From Prostheceraeus crozeri (Eukaryota; Platyhelminthes; Polycladida; Euryleptidae): 64,000 nucleotides of DNA. Location: contig CAJQUW010016954.1 in assembly GCA_907163375.1 (NCBI GenBank), positions 62,001 through 126,000 on the forward strand. The letters are read 5' to 3'. The position numbers and the translations under genes were made by a program. The notes under the pieces were generated by a model, which saw nothing but the letters and a program-made list of their open reading frames with translations, searched no databases and was not told the DNA's origin. How positions within the stretch are numbered: the first letter of the stretch is position 1; each line of letters opens with the position of its first letter. Positions 11,322 through 21,494 of the stretch are shown here, piece by piece.

Positions 11322-11352
11322 AGGTCAAAGGTCAAGGTCAGGTCTAAGGTCA
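11322..11352 (+). promoter_or_regulatory. Cluster of four AGGTCA-type half-sites (DR1 plus DR0)
   Basis: AGGTCA occurs at 11,322, 11,329 and 11,335, with AGGTCT at 11,340 and AGGTCA at 11,347. The first two are direct repeats with a one-base spacer, the DR1 form used by RXR/HNF4-type nuclear receptors. The third abuts the second. This is direct sequence observation. Binding is inference. Confidence 0.4.
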
Positions 11353-11457
11353 AGTGTAGAGGATTGTATATTATGGTCATTTTTAGTTGTAAAACTTTAA
11401 CTTTGAAAATTTGTAAACTTAGTCATTTTTGTAAAAAACTTGGAATTTTTTCAAGTT

Positions 11458-11766
11458 GCATACAGATGCATACAACTAGGATTTCTTCATCAAATGGGTA
11501 CATGCAATATATCATTCGAATGCTCTTTTCATGCTGATTCTAATGGTGTATTGTATGACACATGTATGACATATAACTAGAGAGCTACATCTCTTTAAAG
11601 AATGGGCTAAAAACTTAGTGAATTTAAAAATCTAACATTTGTCTGCTTGCATACAGTTGCATACAACTAGGATTTTCCCATCGAATAGGTACATACCTTA
11701 TATCGTTCGAAAGGTCTTTTCATTCTCATTCTTATGGTGTCGTGTATGACACATGTATGATATCAT
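11458..11766 (+). repeat. Diverged tandem duplication, period about 191 bp
   Basis: GCATACAGATGCATACAACT at 11,458 and GCATACAGTTGCATACAACT at 11,649 start two copies. They share the blocks ACTAGGATT, GGTACAT, ATATC-TTCGAA, CTTTTCAT and GTATGACACATGTATGA at matching offsets. Identity is about 75 to 80 percent by eye. Confidence 0.7.
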
Positions 11767-12020
11767 CCTGGACTGCTACAAGCATTTTAAAATTAATAAC
11801 ATAACTGTTTCTTTAAAAGTTATATGTTCCTATTTATTTCAAGTTGAAGTCTTCATATTTGATTTTTTTGTTTCAATTCAGTTATTGAACATCATTAATT
11901 GTAGATAGTTATTCCCCTTTCCCATTCAGACCTTAATTGAAGACCGATTTGTGAAATGATAAAACAAGTCTGTTCATATATACAAATGAATATTAAATGA
12001 AGAGATTAAGAAAAAACACA

Positions 12021-12488
12021 CTAAATGTCATCAAGGTAAGGAAAGGGTACAAGTTTTTTCAAGTCCACTTGCACATGGATCCTGGTCTTTTTGGGTGCAC
12101 AGGGACAGCGACGTGGTGTGTCAAGGTCGATGACCGAAAATTCGAGAGCGGTTGTGAGGTTCCGCTCGTTCGGCTCCATTCGCATGAAGATCCGTTTCGT
12201 GTGGTATTTTTTCGGCGCGTTCTTCACTTTGACAGTGACCCTTCCATAAAGTGGCGTTCGCATGGACTTCTTATTCATGTGACGCATCGTCTCGATTGAT
12301 ACGTCACTATCCTCACCATCATCACTCGAGTAGTCGGGCGATGCAAGGGCTTGGGTGAACACCACCGGCTCGTTTGGTGTTGTCGATCGCTCCATCGGAG
12401 ATTGGGGAGGTGTATTGGTACGTTCCACTGGCGAAGTGGTACGATCAGCACTACCGTTCTCAACTGCGGCTTCCTGTTTGCGATCCAT
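12021..12488 (-). CDS. Unrecognised 155-residue protein with Ser/Thr/Pro-rich acidic N-terminus
   Basis: Family not recognised. It is a single-exon frame with a good start context (ATAATGGAT). Residues 1 to about 70 are disordered in character, with repeated TTSP, NTPPQSPMER and TTPNEP blocks that look like proline-directed kinase sites, and an acidic SSDDGEDSD run. The C-terminal half is basic and strand-rich (RVTVKVKNAPKKYHTKRIFM, then TRIHVQVDLKKLVPFPYL) and may form a small folded domain. It diverges from the gene at 12,711 across about 220 bases that hold a TATA box for each direction. The acidic serine run resembles exon six of the spliced gene at 8,072 to 10,127, but no homology is demonstrated. 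Confidence 0.6.
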   Translation of the reverse strand: MDRKQEAAVENGSADRTTSPVERTNTPPQSPMERSTTPNEPVVFTQALASPDYSSDDGEDSDVSIETMRHMNKKSMRTPLYGRVTVKVKNAPKKYHTKRIFMRMEPNERNLTTALEFSVIDLDTPRRCPCAPKKTRIHVQVDLKKLVPFPYLDDI

Positions 12489-12569
12489 TATGACTTGTAG
12501 ATTTAAAATAATTGTAACTTGTAAACGTGAGGATTAGAACCTTTGATAAGAATTGGTACAAACTTCGGA

Positions 12570-12655
12570 CTTATATACTTTTTAAACAAAGGAAATCCTA
12601 ACAGCCAATCAGAGAGGTACCGAACTTCCCTAAAGAATATATAACTATATAAAGG
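12570..12655. promoter_or_regulatory. Compact divergent promoter with two TATA boxes and a CCAAT box
   Basis: Leftward TATATAAG (minus strand) lies at 12,570 to 12,577, about 80 bases before the ATG at 12,488. Rightward TATATAAAGG lies at 12,646 to 12,655, about 55 bases before the ATG at 12,711. Between them is CCAAT at 12,605 to 12,609. The layout is that of a bidirectional promoter serving the two small genes. Confidence 0.6.
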
Positions 12656-12710
12656 ATGTCATTGTTCCAAACTGTTAAGTACTTATCCTCAACGTTCCAT
12701 AACAAGAAGC

Positions 12711-13001
12711 ATGTCCTCAAAACCATTATTTTATTTTCAAAATGACAGCCAAGTCATTATGGGAGGTCAGTTGGACATGACCATGCATCTGTCTTGCGGC
12801 TGCAAAGTGGCCCTGTGGAAAACCTTGACTGTGTCAGCACTTCAAAGGTGGAGTGGACTACCAGTGAAGTGTCCGGTACACGAGTGTGACCATGACTTTA
12901 GCAACAATCAGACATTTCATGAATGGTGTGATGACTTCCTGAAGACCATGGAGTCGCCTGAGGGACGTGATCTGTACCCATCATTTATTTTTCACGCTTA
13001 A
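12711..13001 (+). CDS. Unrecognised 96-residue Cys/His-containing protein
   Basis: Family not recognised. The frame opens 56 bases after a strong TATA box. Its middle contains HLSCGCKVALW at residues 27 to 37, then CPVHECDHDF about 25 residues later. The Cys and His spacing (CxC, then CxxxCxH) could hold one or two zinc ions, as in a small treble-clef or RING-like fold, but it does not match the full RING consensus. The C-terminal third is acidic (EWCDDFLKTMESPEG). No intron is needed. The divergent partner at 12,021 to 12,488 and the shared promoter suggest that the two are expressed together. No AATAAA is seen in the first 100 bases downstream. Confidence 0.6.
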   Translation: MSSKPLFYFQNDSQVIMGGQLDMTMHLSCGCKVALWKTLTVSALQRWSGLPVKCPVHECDHDFSNNQTFHEWCDDFLKTMESPEGRDLYPSFIFHA

Positions 13002-13009
13002 ATTAAACT

Positions 13010-13650
13010 TACTTTGTAAATCTCTTGTCTTTTTCATTTTAAACATAGTTCTGGAATTGGTTTTCTTATTGGGGAGCAACTAAATCATAGCTGCACATTA
13101 AAGTTTCACATCTAAATAGTGCTACATTTAAAATAATTGTCACAATAGTCGCAATTGAGCAAACCCATTCAAAATCAAACAACGGACGTCTATCGGTACG
13201 TAACCAAGTGCTCAGAACCAAACCGCACAAGTTCGCTCATAGACGTTCCGAAACACAGTGTACTCAACCGATTGTACCAAACACATGTACCTATCCAGTA
13301 AAACAGATCTCATACTTGTTCCTATTCATAACACTGAATTATACATGTACCTATTGATAACACTAAATTATACATGTACCCATCCATGTACCTATCCGTC
13401 GCAAGTAGGGCACAGTTTTCACTACTTATGTCCTAGCCAGGCTATATGCATACATCCTAGCTCATGTCAGAAATACACAGACCTATATTCCCTCGACTCT
13501 AAGCCTTCTTTCCCTAAAGATTTTTCAATGAATGCCGAATTAGGTCTAACCCATCAAAATCTATCGTCAGAAGAACTTATAGCTTAGGCCTACTTCCCTA
13601 TTTTGCTCAATAAACAAAACTTTCATCCGTTTTGATAAATGCTTAAACAT
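13010..13650. other. Gene-free stretch with a short tandem repeat
   Basis: No supported gene. A repeat of about 27 bases, AACACT(G/A)AATTATACATGTACC, occurs twice around 13,330 to 13,382, with further ATGTACCTATCC copies nearby. A plus-strand open frame across it (13,258 to 13,587) is made of these repeats and is not accepted as a gene. Confidence 0.5.
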
Positions 13651-13654
13651 CTCA

Positions 13655-14759
13655 TCAAGGCAATTGACACATAGCTAACGAATCCACAATCATTCCACCA
13701 CCACATTGCTGATTGAGAGCTGCTTCTTCAGCATCGAAGATTGCCTGTAAAGAAAAAACTCAATATTGACCAAAACTTGTATAATTGTATTATAATTTCT
13801 GACTTCTTACATATACTACATTACTTAATACTAACCTACTGACGTCTACAACATATGGGACAAATTATCGTATAGTTTGATCATTGGTTAAGTTTGGGTA
13901 TAGAATTCATCACACCTATTTACGGTATTCATGGCAGGATTATAGTAGGCTACCAAAACTCATCGCTTTTATACTTTAGCTGAAAACATTCATACGAAAT
14001 ATCGAGTTTATATAGACCTATGTACGTTATATCGAGGTCGAACTATAAGTTTAAATCAAAATACATGTAACGTTAAATCGAGGTCCTACTATAAAATAGT
14101 ACTAAGGTAAATGCACTCACCTTTTGAATATTCAATTTTGCTTGCGCTTTGATACCGAATGGTAACTTTCACAGTTGTGCCGAAACGGATTTTCCAAAAG
14201 TTTCATCTTCGTCGTCGAGTGAAGTATTTCTGCATTTATCCTTCCATATACTGAGAGCATCAAAAAGCTCGCATTCCAAATCACTCTTCTTTCTTTTTCT
14301 TGTTGTTGAGAACTCAGCAGTGGTCGTGTCGTTACATACCCTGAAATTCTCATGATCCGTAGATTGTGCTACTTCCTCGTTTACAGTTTCTACATTTGAG
14401 TCTGATTGGCTTGCTTCGGGAATATTTGAAGTGTGAAGCGCTAATCGACTCGTAAAAGAATCCTTCAAAAAGCTCAAGCTCTCGAACCAAATCCATTTTC
14501 GGGAGCTCCTCCTCCCAGAACCACTTGGGATTTTTTCGATCTTCTTCCTGTACGTATCACGAAGACTTCTCCACCGCGATTTACATGTTTCGGCATCTTT
14601 ACCCAAAGTCTGAGATATTTCATGCCAGATATTATTGGCAGCTTCGATGTCATGATGCCGTTTCGAAGACACAGTCCAAATGCATGGGTAATTTCGCACA
14701 GAATTTATTAGAAGTTCTTCGAAAAGAGTTTCATTGATTTGATCACCTTCAGCTTCCAT
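13655..14759 (-). pseudogene. MADF-domain DNA-binding protein, two exons, one in-frame stop
   Basis: Exon 1 (14,759 to 14,121) begins with a MADF (Myb/SANT-like) domain at about residues 10 to 95. It has the three expected tryptophans or aromatics, and the core CKSRWRSLRDTYRKKIEKI. Such proteins bind DNA and occur as host factors and as the companion protein of PIF/Harbinger transposons. A TGA at 14,169 closes the frame, but the same frame then continues as KLPFGIKAQAKLNIQK to a clear donor (GTGAGT at 14,120). It resumes in phase after a TTTCTTTACAG acceptor in exon 2 (13,744 to 13,655) as AIFDAEEAALNQQ and ends normally. Exons and phase fit, so the TGA looks like a single nonsense change, or a true early end with an extended relic. 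No Harbinger transposase was found nearby. Confidence 0.65.
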
Positions 14760-14930
14760 GATGACGGTACGACTCCCAGTCAGTGCAATGTCAAAATGAG
14801 AGAGAAAATGAATAGACGCACAGAATAGTCGAATAGAAGTTCAGTGGTAGTGAACTTCTGATTTCAGCTGTCGTCAGAATCAACAAAGGCATGATATCTA
14901 TAAATTTGAATTTTCCGACGCGAAGTTCTG

Positions 14931-14980
14931 ACGCACAGCTGTGCGTATGTCAATCAAATTATGAACGCACAGCTGTGCGT
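14931..14980. promoter_or_regulatory. Two perfect 16-bp palindromes upstream of the MADF gene
   Basis: ACGCACAGCTGTGCGT occurs at 14,931 to 14,946 and again at 14,965 to 14,980, centre to centre 34 bases. Half-copies (GACGCACAG, TCGCACAG, ACGCACC) lie at 14,816, 14,988 and 15,003. The palindromes are 170 to 220 bases upstream of the MADF start codon. They could be operator-like sites for a dimeric DNA-binding protein. The core CAGCTG is also an E-box. Confidence 0.5.
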
Positions 14981-14989
14981 CGAGGATTC

Positions 14990-15815
14990 GCACAGACTAT
15001 AAACGCACCTTTATCAATCCGAGTTTAGACAACAAAGGAACGCAGGCGCTACACCATTTTGATAGTGTTGAACAAAAGTCATCTATTCACAATCAATTGT
15101 CAGTATTGAAACGATGGGGAGCACCGGATTTTCAGCTTATGCAAAATTATTATATGAAGAGAGCTGGCATCATTACTTATTGCTACTTATGCTGAGCACG
15201 GAAATGCTGCTATAATGCACAAGCAAGATGGAGTCATAACAAATTTATGATTCATTATAAAATGAATATTTCTAAATAATATAATATTCTATTTCTATAT
15301 ATTTCTAATAAATATTTTTTTTTAAATATTTCTTTTTATAAAATGAATATATATACTTGTTGTCATTCCGTCCTATTGTCTTGTCTTCCGTCTGTGTATT
15401 GTAGATTGAGCTGTAATCTAACACTTTGTCAGATCATATGCATCAAGCTCTCCCACAACAGTGCGACATGAAATAGAACGGTTCGATAGGCCTCGTCGCA
15501 AACATACTGAAGTTCTTATTTCTATACAAAATATCCAAAAGGTCTCAATTCTTTCAATAATCGGGTATTTGAAATTGTTTTGCAATTAGCGTTATGGTAA
15601 ATTTAGTTAAAACCGTATCGCATGCTTATCATGAGAACCAATAATCAGGCCTAGTTTTATACTCTTTCCTAACAATAAAATAAAGAAACGCAGTCTTTCC
15701 ACAAACGCAGCTGTAAAGGAAGTAATTAATCTTGCTACAGATCTTGTTTATAGTGAAAGCAACAATCCACATCGAATTTTAGGGAAATTGCATATACAGG
15801 TCTATTAATGAATTA
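14990..15815. other. Gene-free AT-rich stretch
   Basis: Nothing supported. It includes an AT-only low-complexity run around 15,240 to 15,360. Confidence 0.5.
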
Positions 15816-15819
15816 TAAT

Positions 15820-16494
15820 GCTACCTGTCCTATCCAATAGAAACGAACCCTTGTGATAGGAATGCCACATAGAGCGCAGAATGCATGCTCCGGCTGGAAG
15901 CTGTTTGACATTGAGATAAAAAGATATTGCAAAAATTCTATTAAGCCATTCATATCCAATTGACTTCATCAACTCGTTAATAAAGCAGTTCCTGGAGATA
16001 AAATATAGTGCGGATAAAAATAAGCAACGAATAAAGATGAATGGGAGGATACAAAGCTTTTGATGCTTCCGTTTTTAGGTAAAACATTCATAAAATTCCG
16101 ACGCAAACTTGTCAAACTATTCAGGAAATTGGACCATGATGTTAAAATTATATTCAACACTTGTAAAATAGGACAATACTTTAGTCTGAAAGATAATACA
16201 AATAAGCTGATGCGATCATACGTTATGTATAATTTTGAATGTCGGGTTGATCCTGACATCCGATTCTTGGGACAAACAAAACGCAGATTTCATTAGAGAA
16301 TAAAAGAACATATACGAAGTAACTCAGCTGCAAGTAGCCATCGAAACACATGTCCCAACTGTAGCAATGACACTGATATCTGTTTTTCGGTTAAATTCAC
16401 AGGGCGTGGCGAATTTGAAACACGTATAGTAGAAGCTTTGTTGACAAATGATGAAACTCCTAGATTTAATCAAACCCTAGGTCTTAAACCATAG
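15820..16494 (+). mobile_element. Penelope-like retroelement, 3' part with GIY-YIG endonuclease
   Basis: The first 240 bases read as the end of a reverse transcriptase (CSGWKLFDIEIKRYCKNSI). The LPFLGKTFIKFRRKL block that links the RT to the endonuclease in this group follows. The GIY-YIG domain then shows YVMYNFECRVDPDIRFLGQT followed by RIKEH at the expected spacing, where the arginine and EH block are conserved. A cysteine pair and a short tail to FNQTLGLKP end the frame near 16,494. The usual YIG is replaced by FLG. The piece is truncated at its 5' side and does not encode a whole protein. Confidence 0.7.
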
Positions 16495-16499
16495 ATCTG

Positions 16500-19105
16500 C
16501 TCTTAAAAGTATTTGAACAATTGTTTTTGATAATTGCTGTTGTTTTTCTTGTATCGTAAATCGTTGTTTGTCACTGTCAGCGATGAACTTATTATGTTTA
16601 TTAATTGGTTGCAGCTGCGCAAAATCATTCCTATAAATACAAATAGTAAATGAGATTGAAATTTTGTTAGTCGACTCGGTGGCAGTTTATTGCATAATAT
16701 TCCAGAAAATTCCAGAAGGTTCTGGACAAATTTCAAGAAAGATAAAGGTTAAATGCAGCGAATCTTTAGTGAATCAGTGTCCATCGCAACCCTTCATCAT
16801 TAGATACACAAGTAACTTAGATCTGTTAAATAATAATTCTAAATTAGTACTTATCATCATAATTGATGCACGTGAAATCAATTTCGCGATGGACAAAAAA
16901 ATTGAATCGGAAGCACACATTAATGAAAATTCTTGTTTTGAGAGAAGCCCGTAAGTGAAGTATGCATCAACTGTTAACTGTTTCACAAAATGACGCGTTC
17001 GCTGGTGAAAGTTTAGAATTACATACATGTTGATCTGGCTATATCTATGACAAAATAGAAGATCAAATATAAAGCGGTAAATAAGAATCAATAACTAAAT
17101 ACATTGTATAGCATATTATTAAGTTCTTGGTTTTCATCGAAATTATTAGTTCCATTATAGATTTCAATATCAGTGAAATGAATTGACGCTAGATTGAATT
17201 ACCATGCCAAAGTTGTCCAATTGCAGCAACTTGACCATGCGAACACGAAAAAAATGTGAAGACTCTCACAAACATAGTAGAGCCGCATAATTAGTTCAGT
17301 ATCAATCCTTCATCCTTAGTCATAGAGTAAGGATATATAGGTAGAGTGTCGACTCAAAAAAGTATCTGTATACAGTGAAAATTTTTGTATCAAAAGATTC
17401 AGTTTTTTGCGGAGATTACGTTCCCGTGGTCCAAAAACTTATTTGAGCAGCTTTAAATAAGTCAAAATTTTGCCAATTTAAATACTACCGAGATGACTCC
17501 CCGTTGTAAGTAGTATAAAGCAAGTTGGATATCAAAAGGAATGAATATTGGCTAATAGTCATCCCAACTAGGCGGAAATCAAGCTGACTATCAAGGGAAT
17601 TTCATGAGCAGCATTACAATGGAAGTCTTCATGAAAACGTCGCGATATTATCCGTGCTTTCTTGGCTGAAATTTCAAGTTGTTAATTCAATTTTCACTGG
17701 CATGAGTTTAAGATTCACTAAATTCATGTTTCACATCTTGAATCTGAATGGTGATGCGGACCCATTTGCATCTTTCAAGTTAATTGAAATTTAATTGATT
17801 TTGCTCTTTCAGTTGCAGGTTGCCTGTGATATGATCACGCTTAAAAGATTCTCTTGTGGTTCAGCATCAAAGCAATAGCAGGTCATCGAGTTGCTAATTT
17901 AACAAACATTACCTCTCCAAGACTGTCATGACACGGAAGATCTGTAGAATAATATCATTTCCCTCTGCTTTGCTATCTTGATCAGTCAATTTCGTTGTAA
18001 TTTCTTCAAAACTGCATAAATGCGCATATCTCACATTTGGAAACAATTCCGACTGTATCTCCTTTGAGTTCATTTAATAAAATCGAAGGTATACACATTG
18101 GGGATTTAATAAATGCTGAGTTGCCACTCTACCTAATATACCTACTCTATGTTCTTAGTCTTCATCTTCTTACTTCATTTTCTGAAGCATCTCCTTCACG
18201 ATTATTCAAAGGGAATGATAACTTCCAAAGCTGTCTCCTTAGATGTGAAAACTGCTCGATTTGCTGCTATTTGCACTTTTATCTGCTCTTCCCTTTCTGT
18301 CAGTTTGTCCATTTCACAGTAAAGGCACAGGGGATCTTTAGATCGCATGATTCGCATCTTCTTCTTCCCAGTGTCCTCAACCTTGATAATATTTTTTCTA
18401 ATGTTTGGAATTACACACTTCCTCTATTCACGATTCTTCTTTGCGTATTGTGATATGCATTCCCTGCAATAATTCAATTTTGTGAAAAGCAATAGCATTC
18501 TCAAGTCCTCCTACGGCGTCAAGGCACATGGTCGATTGCGAGTCGTTGAGCAACAAGTGTTTCTCAAGTTCCAATGGTGACTCAGGGTGACACGACATAA
18601 TCAAATGATGCATTACGTATAAATATCAATAACTGCCTAAATTCAATTGAGTGAACTTATGTAACAGCATATCCACCTCCGAAAAGCAAGATATTTGAGC
18701 AAATCAACACTTTGATAGGTGCAAGCTGTGCGCATGCAATTTGCTAATATTTCGGTAATGAATCACTAAATTGCACATCTCTACGAAACGGAAACCATTT
18801 TTCTAAATGCTGCAGTTTTTATTTAATACTTTGATCGCCACTATGGTGGTAAAGTAACTGATGTCAGCTCAATAGGGCCTGCATGCATTGGTAAAGTAGA
18901 GACCGAGATACATGAGATCTTCGGGACGATAATCTATAAAAACAAGATTTGGGACTCTGTGATTCCTCTGAGTTATAGACCACTTCAACAAAGTTTACGA
19001 AGACGACTGTGATATACAAGATTAGTAAATCTCTGGTATGATGTCATTAATTAATTGGCTTAACCGATACTTGGAAAAAATTAAGTTGAAGTTAGCAGTC
19101 GTATA
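16500..19105. other. No clear gene; one dispersed repeat and faint coding debris
   Basis: A block of about 55 bases at 17,321 to 17,375 (TAGGTAGAGTGTCGACTC core) recurs near 42,414. On the minus strand, protein-like pieces appear near 18,020 to 17,912 (CSFEEITTKLTDQDSKAEG) and 18,340 to 18,200 (LCLYCEMDKLTEREEQIK). They may be exons of a decayed gene, but no family or continuous model can be supported. The open frame at 18,037 to 18,453 on the plus strand is not accepted. Confidence 0.35.
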
Positions 19106-19111
19106 CACATA

Positions 19112-20006
19112 CCTTATTTACTCTAATAGAACCCGGACCTCTAATAGAACCCGGGTCTCCAATAAAACCCGGGTCAGAGCAATCTGAATTAATAGAACCC
19201 GGGTCTCCAATAGAACCCGGGTCAGAGCAATCTGAATTAATAGAACCCGGGCCTCTATGAGAACCCGGGGTCTCTAATAGAACCCGGGTGAGACTCAGTA
19301 GCATCTTATTGACCTTGTAGGTGAACCAAAAAGGATTTTTTTAGTAACAAAATTCATTTGACGGGAGATAAGTAAAGGAAACAAGCGAATATTGGATGGT
19401 AGCGAAGATGACCTCATCGAATGCTTCGAGGCAGGGCATCCATGCCATGATGCCCTCTCGCGCTTGTGCGAAGTGGAAGTTGACCTTGACATCGATGAAG
19501 AACACGAAGAAGAGGACGAGCTGATGATTATAGATGAAGACGAATGACTCGAGTTGCTTTTCAATATACCGGTAGATATAGAGACTTTTATATACAGTCC
19601 AATATAGAGATTTTTCCAACTGGTAGCCGTTCTTCCTTTGCACAGCGAGTGGGTCTTTGATTTTTTTGTGACTAAATTACAATTACCGGGTTAGCTTAGG
19701 GATCGTTCATAATCATCTCCACATCCGCCACTCAATATGCCATGAGCATAGTGAATGTAAAAGACTTCGAATACAGTACATGTATACTGAGCAGTAACAG
19801 CAAAAACTGTCATACAATAGGCCCGCATTTTTATGTAGGTTCAACGAATTCTATGGTTGATGTCATATTTTTAATTTTTTAGTGATCATTTTTCAATGTA
19901 ATTAAATAGAACCCGGGCCTCCAATAGAACCCGGGCCTCTAATAGAACCCTGGTCAGAGCGATCTGAATTAATAGAGCCCCCCGGGTTCTATTAGAGTAA
20001 ATACGG
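19112..20006. mobile_element. Non-autonomous TIR element with AATAGAACCCGGG subterminal arrays, TA target duplication
   Basis: The left end CCTTATTTACTCTAATAGAA and the inverted right end match for more than 20 bases (TATTTACTCTAATAGAACCC perfect). Each is flanked by TA. Inside each end, a unit AATAGAACCCGGGTCTCC, alternating with a GTCAGAGCAATCTGAATT spacer, is repeated about eight times on the left (to 19,290) and about four times on the right (from 19,904), in the same direction. The middle 600 bases encode nothing recognisable. The TA duplication suggests mobilisation by a mariner-like or ISL2EU-like transposase. Confidence 0.7.
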
Positions 20007-20009
20007 TAT

Positions 20010-21310
20010 ATAAGCTTGTTCGGTGCGAATGAATTCAGGAGCAATGAAACCATCACTAAACAACTTTGAAACAGCTTTCTATCTTCGTACATGAGTTGCA
20101 TGAGTGACAGTTGCTCGATCGTCAGACTTTGAGGAGATCCATGAGGAGAAGCAGTCTGACCCATTGACATTGGAACAAACGGACTCAAATCGCAGAAGTA
20201 AATAAAGCGATTTCCAGGAAATCCTTCTCGAACCCAAATTATGGTCTCCAAAAAAACAGCTTCGATACTACCCCTCCTGTATCAGTAAGCTAATGCTAAT
20301 AAACAGCAACAATGATAATGACAATTACATCTCACTTTGCGAGGAGTCCACTTCACAGTCCACGTTGGGCTGCATGAATTTTTTAAACAAGTGAAAATTT
20401 GCTATGATAAGTTTAGAAATTCACCTTACTGCTCAACAGTAATCAATTTGTTTACATATGGTACATAGACCACACAGCATACAATCATGTAATCAACAAT
20501 CAGATATTCATGATAATTTTTAAGGCGATTGCACTCGATATTTTAATTAAGGACAGTTAAGTGTGCAAAACGATAAATTAAGTCACCCGGGCCCAGATAA
20601 AGAATTGATCTCGGCCAGACCCGGGTCTGATATTTTGGCGACAATGCGGCCCGCTTCTAACTCTGATCTGGTCCTCAACTGCCGAAGACTGACCAGAACA
20701 GAGAATGCGCATCCATCCCAACAACAACCCCATGTCCAACCCTCAAACCTGGGAGAAGACAATAAACGAGCAAGAGTAAGAGTAAGTGCACCTCGGCCAT
20801 CTTACACACTGCACGCATTTCTTCAGTGGGGATTTTAGCAGATTAATTTTCTTCCGTCGCTGAGCCTTTTTCGATACTCCTGGAGGCCATCTAGGAGGCA
20901 TTTCAATAATCAGGTAACAAGGCAGCTAAGTTAAACCTTCCTTTTTTGTAGCGTAATATGTGCTTTTCATAAGGTGGTTCTTTATTTGCATAATTACATT
21001 ATTCGTAGATATCAAGTTCATAGAAGAGGATTTAAAGTTCAAACTTTTGTGGGTTCAACTGCCGCATTTAAGTTTCAACGTAAGTAAATCGCGAATTCGG
21101 GAAAGTGTTTCCTGATATTTGATTTTTCAAACTTCAGTACCGGGCCCTCTCCTCCTCCCCTCACCGCCATGCTATAGCATACTCGACGAATCTCGACACT
21201 CATACATTTCAATGGAAGAATTCCGGTCGAAAAATTGTGATCCTTGGTACGAACATAGCTAAACCTTTTCTACTTTAAGACAAGCTATTTTTTTACGCAT
21301 TTTACGTCAC
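20010..21310. other. Gene-free stretch
   Basis: No supported gene or element. The open frames here are short and have no recognisable residues. Confidence 0.5.
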
Positions 21311-21313
21311 CAT

Positions 21314-21490
21314 TTACCCCTACTGGGGCCTTGGACGGTGCTGACTTAAGTCAGACTTTGTTTGGAGCGTTGTGGTGCTTTGTAGTCCGGATGCCCTTCC
21401 TGCCGACTTCCAATGACACTTTCCGGGTTCGACCTCTGGACCATGAGATCGCTAGTCCAAGTACGCAACCACTGTGCCACGGACACCAAG
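21314..21490 (-). mobile_element. tRNA-derived SINE, copy 1
   Basis: On the minus strand the head has an A-box-like GTGGCACAGTGG and, about 40 bases on, a B-box-like GGTCGAACCCG. A body follows with GGCAGGAAGGGCATCCGGAC and AAAGTCTGACTTAAGTCAG. A second, 5'-shorter copy of the same body lies at 41,602. The GCAGGAAGGGCATCCGG core is familiar from SINE and LINE tails in several animals. Confidence 0.75.
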
Positions 21491-21494
21491 CTAT

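Larger units (their letters stand above)
10130..12020. other. AT-rich intergenic region with short repeats, no gene supported
   Basis: No convincing protein frame was found. The region holds several ATTTCGAAA palindromes, and two minus-strand donor-like sites (rc of ACTTAC near 10,550 and ACTCAC near 10,755) that could belong to 5' noncoding exons of the spliced gene. It also holds the repeats listed separately at 11,184 to 11,766. Confidence 0.5.

Noticed and set aside
12711-13001. RING-finger assignment for the 96-residue protein
   Set aside because: Cys and His residues are present but too few and wrongly spaced for the C3HC4 or C3H2C3 consensus.
13258-13587. 109-codon plus-strand frame
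   Set aside because: Built from ATGTACCTA-type repeats (YMYL strings). Not a gene.
18037-18453. 138-codon hydrophobic plus-strand frame
   Set aside because: No recognisable motif, no start context, and the opposite strand reads more like protein in places.
19092-19304. Minus-strand frame with DPGSIGDPGS repeats
   Set aside because: It is the translation of the AATAGAACCCGGG array of the TIR element, not a collagen-like gene.
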